Of a DNA stretch of 14,465 nt, positions 6,310-14,465 are shown piece after piece. Both the position numbers and the translations under genes were made by a program. The notes beneath the pieces were generated by a model that saw nothing but the letters and a program-made list of their open reading frames with translations, was not told where the DNA came from and searched no databases. How positions within the stretch are numbered: the first letter of the stretch is position 1; the number at the start of each line of letters is the position of its first letter. Origin of the DNA: DASWUD01 sp036401755 (GTDB lineage: Bacteria; Pseudomonadota; Gammaproteobacteria; Thiohalomonadales; Thiohalomonadaceae); assembly GCA_036401755.1 (NCBI GenBank), contig DASWUD010000096.1, positions 1 to 14,465 on the forward strand, written 5' to 3'.

Positions 6310-6329
6310 TCACCACACCGGGATGGTGA
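6310..6329. promoter_or_regulatory. palindrome TCACCA-N8-TGGTGA, possible enhancer-binding site
   Basis: A perfect 6-bp inverted repeat with an 8-base centre (TCACCA 6310-6315, TGGTGA 6324-6329). It lies 83-102 bp upstream of the -24 element, within the usual range for sites bound by sigma-54 activators. AT-rich stretches between the two could help bending. Only one copy was seen, whereas such sites often come in pairs. Confidence 0.35.
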
Positions 6330-6408
6330 GACGTTATAGTTGTTGCTACTGAGTGTAAGCCGCAACTTCATCCCTCTGCAAGCAATCGGCAGCTCCCTGC
6401 GGCGCCCC

Positions 6409-6447
6409 AAAAAACAAAAAGCCCCTCACTTCACAGTGAGGGGCTTT
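6409..6447 (-). terminator. intrinsic terminator of clpS-clpA
   Basis: AAAGCCCCTCAC (6418-6429) pairs perfectly with GTGAGGGGCTTT (6436-6447) around the loop TTCACA. On the minus strand the hairpin is followed by a T-rich tract (complement of the A run at 6409-6420). It starts about 25 bases past the clpA stop. This is a textbook Rho-independent terminator for the minus strand. Confidence 0.93.
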
Positions 6448-6472
6448 ATGATTTGGTGAAGCGCTGTGTTGG

Positions 6473-8749
6473 CTAATCGACCAGTGCAGGTTCCCTGGTT
6501 TTGCTCTCGAACTCGAAACTGAGCTGGCCATCCTGCACGGTAACGTGGACGCGACCGCCGCCCTCGAGCTTGCCGAACAGCAATTCTTCGGCCAGCGGCT
6601 TCTTGATGTACTCCTTGATAATGCGTGCCATCGGTCGTGCCCCCATCGCCACATCATAGCCGTGCTCGGCGAGCCACTCGCGGGCATCGCTGTCGATCTC
6701 GATGGTGACCCCCTTCTGTTCCAGCTGCGTCTCCAGTTCCATCACGAACTTGTCGACCACGTGGCTGATGGTCTGCGCACTCAGTGCCTTGAACTGAATG
6801 ATAGCGTCGAGGCGGTTGCGGAATTCGGGCGAGAAGAGCTTCTTGATCGCCTCCATGCCGTCGGTGGTGTGGTCCTGCTCGGCGAAACCGATGGAGCGGC
6901 GTGCGGTCTGTTCGACACCCGCGTTGGTGGTCATCACGATGATCACGTTACGGAAGTCGGCCTTGCGGCCGTTGTTGTCGGTGAGCGTGCCGTGGTCCAT
7001 CACCTGCAGCAGCAGGTTGAACACCTCGGGATGGGCCTTCTCCACTTCGTCGAGCAGCAGCTCCGCATGGGGATGCTTGGTGATCGCCTCGGTGAGCAGC
7101 CCGCCCTGGTCGAACCCTACATAGCCGGGAGGCGCGCCGATGAGGCGCGACACGGTGTGGCGCTCCATGTACTCCGACATATCGAAGCGCACCAGCTCGA
7201 TGCCGAGGATCTGCGCCAGCTGGCGGGTCACCTCGGTCTTGCCAACGCCGGTGGGGCCGGCAAACAGGAACGAGGCGATCGGCTTCGACTCTTGGCCGAG
7301 CCCGGAACGCGACATCTTGATGGCGGTGGAGAGCGCCTCGATGGCCTCGTCCTGACCGTAGATCATCAGCTTCAGATCGCGTTCCAGATTGCGCAGGCTC
7401 TCCTTGTCGGAAGTGGAGACGGTCTTGGGCGGGATGCGTGCGATCTTCGCCACCACATCCTCGATCTCCTTCACGCCGATGGTCTTCTTGCGCTTGGAGA
7501 GCGGTTTAAGACGCTGGCTCGCGCCTGCCTCGTCGATGACGTCGATCGCCTTGTCAGGCAGGTGGCGATCGTTGATGTAGCGCGCCGACAACTCCGCGGC
7601 GGTACGCAGCGCCGGGTGGGTGTATTTGACATCGTGGTGCTCTTCGAAGCGGCTCTTCAGCCCTTCGAGGATCTGCACGGTCTCTTCAACGCTCGGCTCG
7701 CGTACGTCGATCTTCTGAAAGCGCCGCGCCAAGGCGTGGTCCTTTTCGAAGATGCCGCGATACTCTTGATAGGTGGTAGAGCCGATGCACTTGAGGTCGC
7801 CCGAGGAGAGCGCCGGCTTGACCAGATTGGAGGCGTCCATGGCCCCGCCCGAGGCGGCGCCGGCACCGATGATGGTGTGGATCTCGTCGATGAACAGCAC
7901 CGCTCCCGCCTCGTTCTTGAGCTGGGTCAGCACCGCCTTGAGGCGCTTCTCAAAATCGCCGCGGTATTTGGTGCCGGCCAGCAGGGCGCCCATGTCGAGG
8001 GCATAGATGGTGCTGTCGGCGAGCACCTCGGGCACCTCGCCATCGACGATCTTCTTGGCCAGCCCTTCGGCGATGGCGGTCTTGCCCACACCGGCCTCAC
8101 CCACGAAGAGCGGATTGTTCTTTCTGCGGCGGCACAGCACCTGGATGGTGCGTTCGATCTCTTCGCGACGGCCGATGAGCGGATCGATCTTGCCCTGTCG
8201 CGCCAGGTCGTTGAGGTTGGTGGCGTAGGCCTCCAGCGGGCTCTGGCTGCTTTCGGCCGCCCCCTCCTCACTCTGGGGCTGCTGCGGAGACTGCGTGCCT
8301 TCCTGCCCCTCTTCGCTGGTCTTGGAGATGCCGTGGGAGATGTAGTTGACCACGTCGAGACGGTTGACGTTGTGCAGGCTGAGATAATAGACCGCCTGTG
8401 ACTCCTTCTCGTTAAACAGCGCCACCAGCACGTTGGCGCCGGTCACCTCTTTGCGCTCGGAGGATTGCACGTGGAACACGGCGCGCTGCAACACGCGCTG
8501 GAAGCCGAGGGTCGGCTGGGTTTCCGCCTCGCTGTTTTCGGGAAGTTTGGGTACCGATTGCTCGATAAACTCGCCGAGCTCGATGCGCAGCCGGTCGATA
8601 TTGACGCCACAGGCACGGAGCACTGCCGCCGCTGAGGGGTTGTCGAGGAGTGCCAGCAACAGGTGCTCTACCGTCATGAATTCATGGCGTTTGGCACGGG
8701 CCTCTTTGAAGGCCTGATTGAGTGTGAATTCGAGCTCTTTGCTTAGCAT
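6473..8749 (-). CDS. clpA: ATP-dependent Clp protease ATP-binding subunit ClpA
   Basis: ClpA is the AAA+ unfoldase that feeds substrates into ClpP and takes N-degron proteins from ClpS. At 758 residues the length is normal for the family. The order is: Clp N-domain (1-140), a Gln/Glu/Ser-rich linker (145-170), a first AAA module with Walker A GEAGVGKT (217-224), Walker B VLFIDEIH (284-291) and pore loop KYRGDF (261-266), then a second module with GPTGVGKT (498-505), pore loop GAPPGYVGFD (538-547) and Walker B LLLDEVEKAHP (564-574). The ClpP-docking loop reads IGF (620-622), where E. coli ClpA has IGL; both fit the docking pattern. The start has GAGG about 7 bases upstream and lies 17 bp after the clpS stop, so the two are probably co-transcribed. 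A long plus-strand frame inside it is a shadow. Confidence 0.98.
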   Translation of the reverse strand: MLSKELEFTLNQAFKEARAKRHEFMTVEHLLLALLDNPSAAAVLRACGVNIDRLRIELGEFIEQSVPKLPENSEAETQPTLGFQRVLQRAVFHVQSSERKEVTGANVLVALFNEKESQAVYYLSLHNVNRLDVVNYISHGISKTSEEGQEGTQSPQQPQSEEGAAESSQSPLEAYATNLNDLARQGKIDPLIGRREEIERTIQVLCRRRKNNPLFVGEAGVGKTAIAEGLAKKIVDGEVPEVLADSTIYALDMGALLAGTKYRGDFEKRLKAVLTQLKNEAGAVLFIDEIHTIIGAGAASGGAMDASNLVKPALSSGDLKCIGSTTYQEYRGIFEKDHALARRFQKIDVREPSVEETVQILEGLKSRFEEHHDVKYTHPALRTAAELSARYINDRHLPDKAIDVIDEAGASQRLKPLSKRKKTIGVKEIEDVVAKIARIPPKTVSTSDKESLRNLERDLKLMIYGQDEAIEALSTAIKMSRSGLGQESKPIASFLFAGPTGVGKTEVTRQLAQILGIELVRFDMSEYMERHTVSRLIGAPPGYVGFDQGGLLTEAITKHPHAELLLDEVEKAHPEVFNLLLQVMDHGTLTDNNGRKADFRNVIIVMTTNAGVEQTARRSIGFAEQDHTTDGMEAIKKLFSPEFRNRLDAIIQFKALSAQTISHVVDKFVMELETQLEQKGVTIEIDSDAREWLAEHGYDVAMGARPMARIIKEYIKKPLAEELLFGKLEGGGRVHVTVQDGQLSFEFESKTREPALVD

Positions 8750-8766
8750 GACAACCTCGTATCGAT

Positions 8767-9090
8767 TCAGTCCGCCTCCATGGTGCAGAGGAGCGGATGC
8801 TGATGGCGCCGCGAATAGGCGTTGACCTGGTTCACTTTGGTCTCGGCCACATCACGAGTATAGATGCCGCAGAGTCCCTTGCCTTGGCTATGTACCGTAA
8901 GCATCACCTGGGTGGCCCTCACCCGATCCATGGAGAAGAAGCTCTCCAGAATGTGCACGACAAACTCCATTGGAGTGTAGTCGTCGTTGATGAGCAGGAC
9001 CTTGTACATTGGCGGCCGCTTCAGCTCAGGTTTGCTCTCCTGAACAGCGACGCCGCGATCCTTGTCGTGCTGTGAATCTCTCATTCCCAT
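8767..9090 (-). CDS. clpS: ATP-dependent Clp protease adaptor ClpS
   Basis: ClpS binds proteins with destabilising N-terminal residues and delivers them to ClpAP. The 107-residue protein has a flexible charged N-terminus (1-25) and the conserved core from PPMYKVLLINDDYTPMEF onward. The residues that hold the alpha-amino group are present: Asn35-Asp36-Asp37 in INDDYTP, and His67 in TVHSQGKG. VAETKVNQVN and the closing HPLLCTMEAD are also standard. It is transcribed with clpA and is divergent from cspD. Two in-frame ATGs (9088-9090 and 9082-9084) lie at the start; neither has a strong ribosome binding site, and I keep the first. A 12-bp palindrome lies about 26 bp upstream. Confidence 0.97.
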   Translation of the reverse strand: MGMRDSQHDKDRGVAVQESKPELKRPPMYKVLLINDDYTPMEFVVHILESFFSMDRVRATQVMLTVHSQGKGLCGIYTRDVAETKVNQVNAYSRRHQHPLLCTMEAD

Positions 9091-9115
9091 GGGACAGTCT
9101 GTTTACGGTTCACTC

Positions 9116-9127
9116 ATAGTTAACTAT
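9116..9127. promoter_or_regulatory. perfect 12-bp palindrome between clpS and cspD
   Basis: ATAGTTAACTAT is self-complementary over all 12 bases. It lies 26 bp upstream of the clpS start and about 35 bp upstream of the candidate cspD -35 box, so a protein bound there could affect both genes. It also overlaps TATAGT- and TATGAG-like sequences that might serve as a clpS -10 box, so it may be only promoter sequence. Confidence 0.35.
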
Positions 9128-9161
9128 AGGCGGCAATGGCAAAATCCAAGGGGATCATTGC

Positions 9162-9190
9162 TTGACCGCTCCATTGGGTTGCTCCAGAAT
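9162..9190 (+). promoter_or_regulatory. candidate sigma-70 promoter of cspD
   Basis: TTGACC (9162-9167, 5 of 6) and CAGAAT (9185-9190, 4 of 6) are separated by 17 bases. Transcription would start near 9197, giving a leader of about 80 bases before the ATG at 9277. Long leaders are common in cold-shock-family mRNAs. Confidence 0.5.
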
Positions 9191-9276
9191 TTTCACTAGT
9201 GGGAAGTGTGGTGAATTCTTCCTCCCCTGTCTGTGATTCAATTGCTCCCTTGCCAACAGGAATTCCGTTCAATCGT

Positions 9277-9522
9277 ATGGCCACCGGCACTGTGAAATGG
9301 TTCAACAACGATAAGGGATTTGGCTTTGTCATCCTCGACGGCAGCGGTGAGGAGGTCTTTGTCCACCACACCGCCATCGATATGAACGGCTTCAAGACTC
9401 TGCGCCACGGCCAGCAGGTAGAGTTCTCACTCTACTACGGACCGAAGGGGCTGACCGCCTCCTACCTGCGCCTCACCGGTTACCACGCCCCGCCCCAGCA
9501 ACAGAATGGGGCAATGGCCTGA
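9277..9522 (+). CDS. cspD: cold-shock domain protein, CspD-like
   Basis: This 81-residue protein is a single cold-shock OB-fold with the two nucleic-acid-binding motifs KGFGFV (RNP1, 13-18) and VFVHH (RNP2, 27-31), plus the family start GTVKWFN and a short Gln-rich tail. CspD in E. coli is made in stationary phase and inhibits DNA replication; whether this copy does the same is inferred from family and position. Lying divergent from clpS-clpA is the classical cspD context. The open frame extends 26 codons upstream to a GTG at 9199, but that part is unlike any cold-shock protein and overlaps the promoter and leader. The ATG at 9277 matches the family start. The nearest AGGA is about 15 bases away, so the ribosome binding site is weak. 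Confidence 0.95.
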   Translation: MATGTVKWFNNDKGFGFVILDGSGEEVFVHHTAIDMNGFKTLRHGQQVEFSLYYGPKGLTASYLRLTGYHAPPQQQNGAMA

Positions 9523-9538
9523 ACCATCGCCCCCTCCA

Positions 9539-9552
9539 AGCGGTTAGCCGCT
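9539..9552. terminator. weak hairpin between convergent cspD and icd
   Basis: AGCGG (9539-9543) and CCGCT (9548-9552) enclose the loop TTAG in the 33-bp gap between the two stop codons. No T-tract follows on either strand. It may contribute to termination for both genes but is not a standard terminator. Confidence 0.3.
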
Positions 9553-9555
9553 CCA

Positions 9556-10815
<1,260 letters not shown>

Positions 10816-10913
10816 GGGTGCTCCGCAAAAGGCCTGAAAAATGGAGCGTCATTGTAACATCTGTAACCTTAATGGGTGGAGCATGACCAAATTCATTGCG
10901 TTATGATCATCCC

Positions 10914-11576
10914 ATGTCCCGCCTCCTCCTCTTTAACAAACCCTATGGGGTACTGCCCCAATTCACCGACAGCGAGGGGCGCCCCACCCTGGCCGATTAC
11001 ATCCCTGTTCCCAAGGTGGTGGCCGCGGGGCGGCTCGATCGCGACAGCGAAGGGTTGCTGGTACTGACCGACGATGGCGCACTGCAGCACCGCATCACCG
11101 ATCCGCGCCACAAGCTGGCCAAGACCTACTGGGTGCAGGTGGAAGGCATTCCCGATCAAGCCGCCCTGCAACGACTTGCCGCGGGGTTGGTACTCAACGA
11201 TGGTCCCACCCTGCCCGCCCAGGTGCGACTCATCGACGAGCCCCAACTCTGGCCGCGCCATCCCCCCATCCGCTATCGTGCCGCCATTCCCACTGCCTGG
11301 CTGGAGCTGACCCTCCGCGAGGGGCGCAATCGCCAGGTACGGCGCATGACCGCCGCTGTCGGATACCCCACCTTGCGCCTGGTGCGCTGCGCCATCGGCC
11401 CGTGGCAGCTGGAGGGGTTGCAGCCGGGCGAATGGCGCGAACTCGATCCCGCGGCCTATCCGCAAAGGGTGCCCCGTACTCAGCACAAAAGCTCAACACG
11501 CCCCGCACGTGCCCAAGCCGCCATTAACAACAAACAACGCCACAACTATAAAACCGGGGGAGAAAAACATGAGTGA
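10914..11576 (+). CDS. rluE: 23S rRNA pseudouridine(2457) synthase RluE
   Basis: RluE-type enzymes turn a uridine in 23S rRNA domain V into pseudouridine (U2457 in E. coli). The protein is 220 residues with no S4 domain, as in RluE. The catalytic Asp42 is in AAGRLDRDSEGLL (37-49). LFNKPYGVL near the start and EGRNRQVRRM further on are standard for the RsuA/RluB/E/F group. The C-terminus has an extra basic, low-complexity tail of about 35 residues after the PQRVP region, which may bind RNA or simply be loosely constrained. The ATG at 10914 starts right before the conserved strand; a TTG at 10896 is the alternative. Neither has a good ribosome binding site. The stop overlaps the nudJ start by 8 bases (ATGAGTGA). 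Confidence 0.92.
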   Translation: MSRLLLFNKPYGVLPQFTDSEGRPTLADYIPVPKVVAAGRLDRDSEGLLVLTDDGALQHRITDPRHKLAKTYWVQVEGIPDQAALQRLAAGLVLNDGPTLPAQVRLIDEPQLWPRHPPIRYRAAIPTAWLELTLREGRNRQVRRMTAAVGYPTLRLVRCAIGPWQLEGLQPGEWRELDPAAYPQRVPRTQHKSSTRPARAQAAINNKQRHNYKTGGEKHE

Positions 11577-12036
11577 ATGGAGGCCACACATCACCGTGGC
11601 GGCGGTCATTGAGCGGGAAGGGCGCTTTCTGGTCGTCGAAGAGAAAGTCGATGGGCGCGTGGTCATCAATCAGCCGGCAGGCCATGTGGAACGGGGTGAA
11701 AGTCTGCTCGAAGCCGTTGAACGTGAAACACTCGAGGAGAGTGGGCGCCACTTTGTGCCAGAGGCCCTGGTGGGGGTCTACAGCTGGACCAACCCTGACA
11801 CCGACATCACCTATGTACGCTTTGCCTTCACCGGCAGCTGCTCGGAGCGCGACCCGGCACGCTCGCTCGATACGGGGATCATCGATGCGCGGTGGATGAG
11901 CCGCGAGGAGTTACTCGCACAGCCCGAGCGGCTGCGCAGCCCACTGGTGCTCCGCGTCATCAACGACTACCTGGCCGGACGCCGCTTCCACCTGGATCTC
12001 CTGCATATCCTTCACAATGAGGCCGACATCGAGTGA
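11569..12036 (+). CDS. nudJ: Nudix hydrolase, NudJ-type phosphatase
   Basis: The 155-residue protein carries a complete Nudix box, G-x5-E-x7-RE-x2-EE-x-G, from Gly38 to Gly59 (GHVERGE ... RETLEESG). The position after RE, usually aliphatic, is Thr. E. coli NudJ hydrolyses nucleoside tri- and diphosphates and the thiamine precursor HMP-PP; the substrate here is inferred from family and from the rluE-nudJ-mnmA order seen in E. coli. The N-terminus WRPHITVAAVIEREGRFLVVEE is typical of the group. The ATG at 11569 has a strong GGGGAG six bases upstream, so I prefer it to the upstream frame extension beginning at 11509. The end overlaps the mnmA start by 4 bases (GTGA). Confidence 0.93.
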   Translation: MSEWRPHITVAAVIEREGRFLVVEEKVDGRVVINQPAGHVERGESLLEAVERETLEESGRHFVPEALVGVYSWTNPDTDITYVRFAFTGSCSERDPARSLDTGIIDARWMSREELLAQPERLRSPLVLRVINDYLAGRRFHLDLLHILHNEADIE

Positions 12037-13151
12037 GCCCCCCACCGTACCATGTCATCGTCGGCCTCTCCGGCGGAGTCGACTCCTCCGTGGCGGCCCT
12101 GTTGCTTCAGCAACAGGGCTGCCATGTAGAGGGGCTGTTCATGAAAAACTGGGAGGAGGATGACAGCAGCGGCTACTGCTCGGCAGAGGAGGATCTGAAA
12201 GATGCGCGCAGCGTGGCCGCCGCCCTCGCCATACCGCTGCACGCCATGAATTTCTCCGCCGAATACTGGGACCGGGTCTTCAGCCACTTCCTCCACGAAT
12301 ATGGCGCCGGACGCACCCCCAACCCCGACGTGCTCTGCAACCGCGAGATCAAGTTCAAGGCGTTCCTCGACCATGCCCTGGAGCGTGGTGCCGACAAGAT
12401 CGCCACCGGCCACTATGCGCGCATCCGCGAGGAAGACGGCCGCTTCTTCCTGCTCAAGGGGCGCGACTCCGGCAAGGACCAGAGCTACTTCCTCTACATG
12501 CTCGGCCAGCAGCAGCTGTCACGCAGCCTGTTTCCCGTCGGCGAGCTGGAGAAGAGCGAGGTGCGGCGCATCGCCGAACAGCACCAGCTGGTCACCGCCC
12601 AGAAGAAGGACAGCACCGGCATCTGCTTCATCGGCGAGCGCGACTTCAAGGAGTTTCTCAGCCGCTACCTGCCCGCCCAACCTGGCGAGATGCGCACCCC
12701 CGAGGGTGAGCTGGTCGGGCATCACGATGGGCTGATGTACTACACCCTCGGCCAGCGTCAGGGACTCGGCATCGGCGGGCGCGCCGGCAGTTCGGAAGAG
12801 CCATGGTTCGTGGTGGGCAAGGATCTGCCGCATAACGTGCTGCTGGTGGCGCAGGGGCACGACCATCCCCTGCTCTACAGCGAGGCGCTGCTCGCCGGCG
12901 AACTGCACTGGGTCAGCGGCGAAGCCCCGGCGCTGCCGTTGCACTGCACGGCCAAGACCCGTTACCGCCAGCCCGATCAGCCTTGCACCATCACCACCCT
13001 CCGTGAGGGGCGTGCCACTGTTCAATTCGATGAACCGCAACGTGCTGTCACACCGGGCCAGGCGGTGGTCTTCTATGATGGTGAGACCTGTCTGGGTGGC
13101 GGCACCATCGAACAGACCTTTAAAGCCGCCAGCGATGCCCCCATATTTTGA
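12033..13151 (+). CDS. mnmA: tRNA-specific 2-thiouridylase MnmA
   Basis: MnmA uses ATP and a sulfur relay (TusE in E. coli) to thiolate U34 of tRNAs for Lys, Glu and Gln. The 372 residues match the family length. The PP-loop SGGVDSS is at 13-19. The two catalytic cysteines are Cys102 in PDVLCNREIKF and Cys198 in STGICFIG. MKNWEEDD (37-44), GHYARI and GQRQGLGIGG are further family hallmarks. Translation starts at GTG (12033-12035), overlapping the nudJ stop by 4 bases, with GAGG about 10 bases upstream inside nudJ. No in-frame ATG occurs before the PP-loop, so the GTG is needed. Confidence 0.97.
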   Translation: MSPPPYHVIVGLSGGVDSSVAALLLQQQGCHVEGLFMKNWEEDDSSGYCSAEEDLKDARSVAAALAIPLHAMNFSAEYWDRVFSHFLHEYGAGRTPNPDVLCNREIKFKAFLDHALERGADKIATGHYARIREEDGRFFLLKGRDSGKDQSYFLYMLGQQQLSRSLFPVGELEKSEVRRIAEQHQLVTAQKKDSTGICFIGERDFKEFLSRYLPAQPGEMRTPEGELVGHHDGLMYYTLGQRQGLGIGGRAGSSEEPWFVVGKDLPHNVLLVAQGHDHPLLYSEALLAGELHWVSGEAPALPLHCTAKTRYRQPDQPCTITTLREGRATVQFDEPQRAVTPGQAVVFYDGETCLGGGTIEQTFKAASDAPIF

Positions 13152-13183
13152 TCGACAATATTCAAAAGCGCACCCCATCAACC

Positions 13184-13819
13184 ATGAGCAAAACCCTGAC
13201 CGATCGCACCCTGGCCCTGGCCGGTATCTTCCAGTGTGCCACCCAAGTTGCCCGAGTGGCACGACGTGGCTTTGCCGACAGCGCCGCCTTTGAAACCACC
13301 ATCCACAGCTTGTTTGTCACCAATCCGCAAGAGACGGCCGATGTCTACGGCAGCCGCGCGGCACTGCGCCCCGGCCTACATGAGTTGATCCGCCAGATCG
13401 AGGCGCGACAGGAACGCGATGTGGACATTACCCGTTACTCGCTGGCGTTGCTGGTGCTGGAGCGCAAGCTGGCCAAGCGGCGCGAACTGCTCGATGTGAT
13501 CAGCAAGGGGATCCAAAATGCCCAGCGCCAAGCCGATCATTTCCAGAGCTACATCCACGACAGTGTCATCGGCAATCTGGCCGACACCTATCTCAAGAGC
13601 ATCAGCCTGCTGACACCGCGCATCATGGTAAAGGGTGAGAACAACTTCCTGATGGAACAGGGCAACGCTGACAAGGTGCGCGCCCTGCTGCTGGCCGGCA
13701 TCCGTTCGGCGGTATTGTGGAGCCAGTGCGGAGGTTCACGCTGGCAATTGCTGTTTCGGCGCCGGTCCTACCTCGAAGAGGCAGAACGGCTGTTACGCTC
13801 GGTCCCTGCCAACAATTGA
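13184..13819 (+). CDS. hflD: high frequency lysogenization protein HflD homolog
   Basis: HflD is a helical peripheral membrane protein. In E. coli it binds the phage lambda CII protein and affects lysogeny; its normal cellular role is unclear. The 211 residues starting at MSKTLTDRTLALAGIFQ align well with the family (213 in E. coli). ITRYSLALLVLERKL, the HDSVIGNLADTY stretch and TPRIMVKGE are typical. The open frame also offers a TTG at 13148 overlapping the mnmA stop, which would add 12 residues that the family lacks. Neither start has a clear ribosome binding site. The gene follows mnmA with a 32-bp gap; purB, the usual next gene, is absent from this window. Confidence 0.94.
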   Translation: MSKTLTDRTLALAGIFQCATQVARVARRGFADSAAFETTIHSLFVTNPQETADVYGSRAALRPGLHELIRQIEARQERDVDITRYSLALLVLERKLAKRRELLDVISKGIQNAQRQADHFQSYIHDSVIGNLADTYLKSISLLTPRIMVKGENNFLMEQGNADKVRALLLAGIRSAVLWSQCGGSRWQLLFRRRSYLEEAERLLRSVPANN

Positions 13820-13843
13820 AAATAGCTGCCCACACGGTATGCT
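13816..13843 (+). promoter_or_regulatory. candidate sigma-70 promoter of the cytochrome b561 gene
   Basis: TTGAAA (13816-13821, 5 of 6) overlaps the hflD stop codon, and TATGCT (13838-13843, 4 of 6) follows after 16 bases. Transcription would begin near 13850, about 42 bases before the ATG. This would make the cytochrome gene independent of the upstream operon. Confidence 0.45.
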
Positions 13844-13891
13844 AGCCGCTGCATAGGCAATCCCCCTTACAAACAATAGTGGAAAAAAGAG

Positions 13892-14437
13892 ATGCTTAAG
13901 AACAGCACTGAAAATTACGGTTCGCTCTCCAAGGTTATTCACTGGCTGATGGCCATTCTGATCGTCATGCTCCTCGCCGTCGGTTTTTACATGACCGGGC
14001 TCGACAAGGAAGATCCGGCACGCGGCCAGATCTACGGCATGCACAAGGCGTTCGGCACGCTGGCGCTGATCATGGTAGTGATTCGCGTGGTATGGCTGCG
14101 CATTAGCGCAGCCCCGGCACTCCCGGCGGTCTTTACCCCCAAGGAGAAGCGCCTGGTCAGCAGCATCAAGGGCGTGCTCTATCTGCTGATGTTCCTTGCC
14201 CCCATTTCGGGTTACGTCATGTCCAGCGCGGCTGGCCGTGCCACCTCCTTCTTCGGCCTGTTCGACCTGCCGATGCTGATCGGTGAAAACAAGGCACTTG
14301 CCGGCATTGCCCATGAGGCCCATGAGCTGCTCGCCTTCCTCATGATCGCCTTCATCGTTGTGCATGTTGCTGGAGCCATCAAGCATCGGCTGAAGGATCG
14401 CAACGGTCCCTCCGACATCATGAACCGCATGCTTTAA
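13892..14437 (+). CDS. cytochrome b561 family protein
   Basis: This 181-residue integral membrane protein has four predicted membrane segments at about 15-35, 51-70, 93-113 and 145-165. Candidate haem-ligating histidines lie at the segment ends: His17 in KVIHWLMA, His51 in GMHKAFG, His141 or His144 in AHEAHELLAF, and His158 in VVHVAGAIKH. This is the pattern of CybB-type di-haem b cytochromes, which pass electrons in the inner membrane; E. coli CybB oxidises quinol and reduces superoxide. The partner here cannot be read. GGA about 9 bases before the ATG gives a modest ribosome binding site. It follows hflD by 72 bp and probably has its own promoter. The C-terminus is complete. Confidence 0.92.
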   Translation: MLKNSTENYGSLSKVIHWLMAILIVMLLAVGFYMTGLDKEDPARGQIYGMHKAFGTLALIMVVIRVVWLRISAAPALPAVFTPKEKRLVSSIKGVLYLLMFLAPISGYVMSSAAGRATSFFGLFDLPMLIGENKALAGIAHEAHELLAFLMIAFIVVHVAGAIKHRLKDRNGPSDIMNRML

Positions 14438-14451
14438 TCCTGTTGGAAGCC

Positions 14452-14465
14452 GGGGGGGGGGGGGG
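14452..14465. repeat. terminal run of 14 G
   Basis: The last 14 bases are all G, directly after ordinary sequence following the cytochrome b561 stop. A homopolymer at the very end suggests a sequencing or assembly artefact at a contig edge, not a biological feature. Confidence 0.6.

Larger units (their letters stand above)
6163..6472. other. intergenic region between clpA and the glutaredoxin-like gene
   Basis: No gene is supported in these 310 bases. From high to low coordinate it holds the clpA terminator (6409-6447), a 20-bp palindrome (6310-6329) and a sigma-54-like promoter (6213-6227). Other bacteria often carry a serine tRNA gene near infA/clpA; no tRNA fold was found here. Confidence 0.6.

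Noticed and set aside
6545..8401. 618-codon open frame on the plus strand opposite clpA
   Set aside because: It is the antisense shadow of a well-conserved gene. The product is rich in His, Leu, Asp and Val in the manner of such shadows and has no recognisable domain.
9199..9276. 26-codon upstream extension of cspD from a GTG
   Set aside because: It overlaps the likely promoter and leader and does not match cold-shock proteins, which begin at MATGTVKWFN.

Overview
The window reads as a piece of a gammaproteobacterial chromosome. The genes infA, clpA, clpS, cspD, icd, rluE, nudJ, mnmA and hflD occur in the order and orientation known from Pseudomonas-like genomes, and each protein closely resembles its gammaproteobacterial family. 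The genus cannot be named from sequence alone. The first base is the last base of the infA start codon, and the window ends in a run of 14 G, so it may be a whole assembly contig.

Layout. (1) 1-217: end-clipped infA on the plus strand. (2) About 240-6400: a block of minus-strand genes between infA and clpA that is not part of the usual core order and looks more AT-rich, above all at 1040-2300. It encodes a membrane-anchored TPR protein, a carboxymuconolactone-decarboxylase-family protein, a small Cys-rich putative lipoprotein, a 551-residue protein made of four tandem Cache-type domains with no signal peptide, and a three-gene run of an exported DUF4124-glutaredoxin protein, a SAM methyltransferase and a VanW-family protein. 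(3) 6409-9090: clpA and clpS on the minus strand with a strong clpA terminator, divergent from cspD on the plus strand. (4) 9556-10815: icd on the minus strand, convergent with cspD. (5) 10914-13819: rluE, nudJ, mnmA and hflD on the plus strand, tightly packed with overlapping start and stop codons, followed by a cytochrome b561 gene with its own candidate promoter.

Function. The flanks are housekeeping: translation initiation, N-degron/ClpAP proteolysis, a cold-shock-like protein, the TCA cycle, and rRNA and tRNA modification. The accessory block is the unusual part. Two of its transcription units carry sigma-54-like -24/-12 elements. The one upstream of the glutaredoxin-methyltransferase-VanW run is a full match to the core positions and has a 20-bp palindrome about 85-100 bp further upstream, where an enhancer-binding activator would sit. 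The one upstream of the small lipoprotein gene has a perfect -24 element and one -12 mismatch. The four-Cache protein is the most unusual coding feature: it is a sensor fold that is normally extracytoplasmic, repeated four times, with no export signal, membrane segment or output domain. No CRISPR array, insertion sequence, rRNA or intact tRNA was seen.
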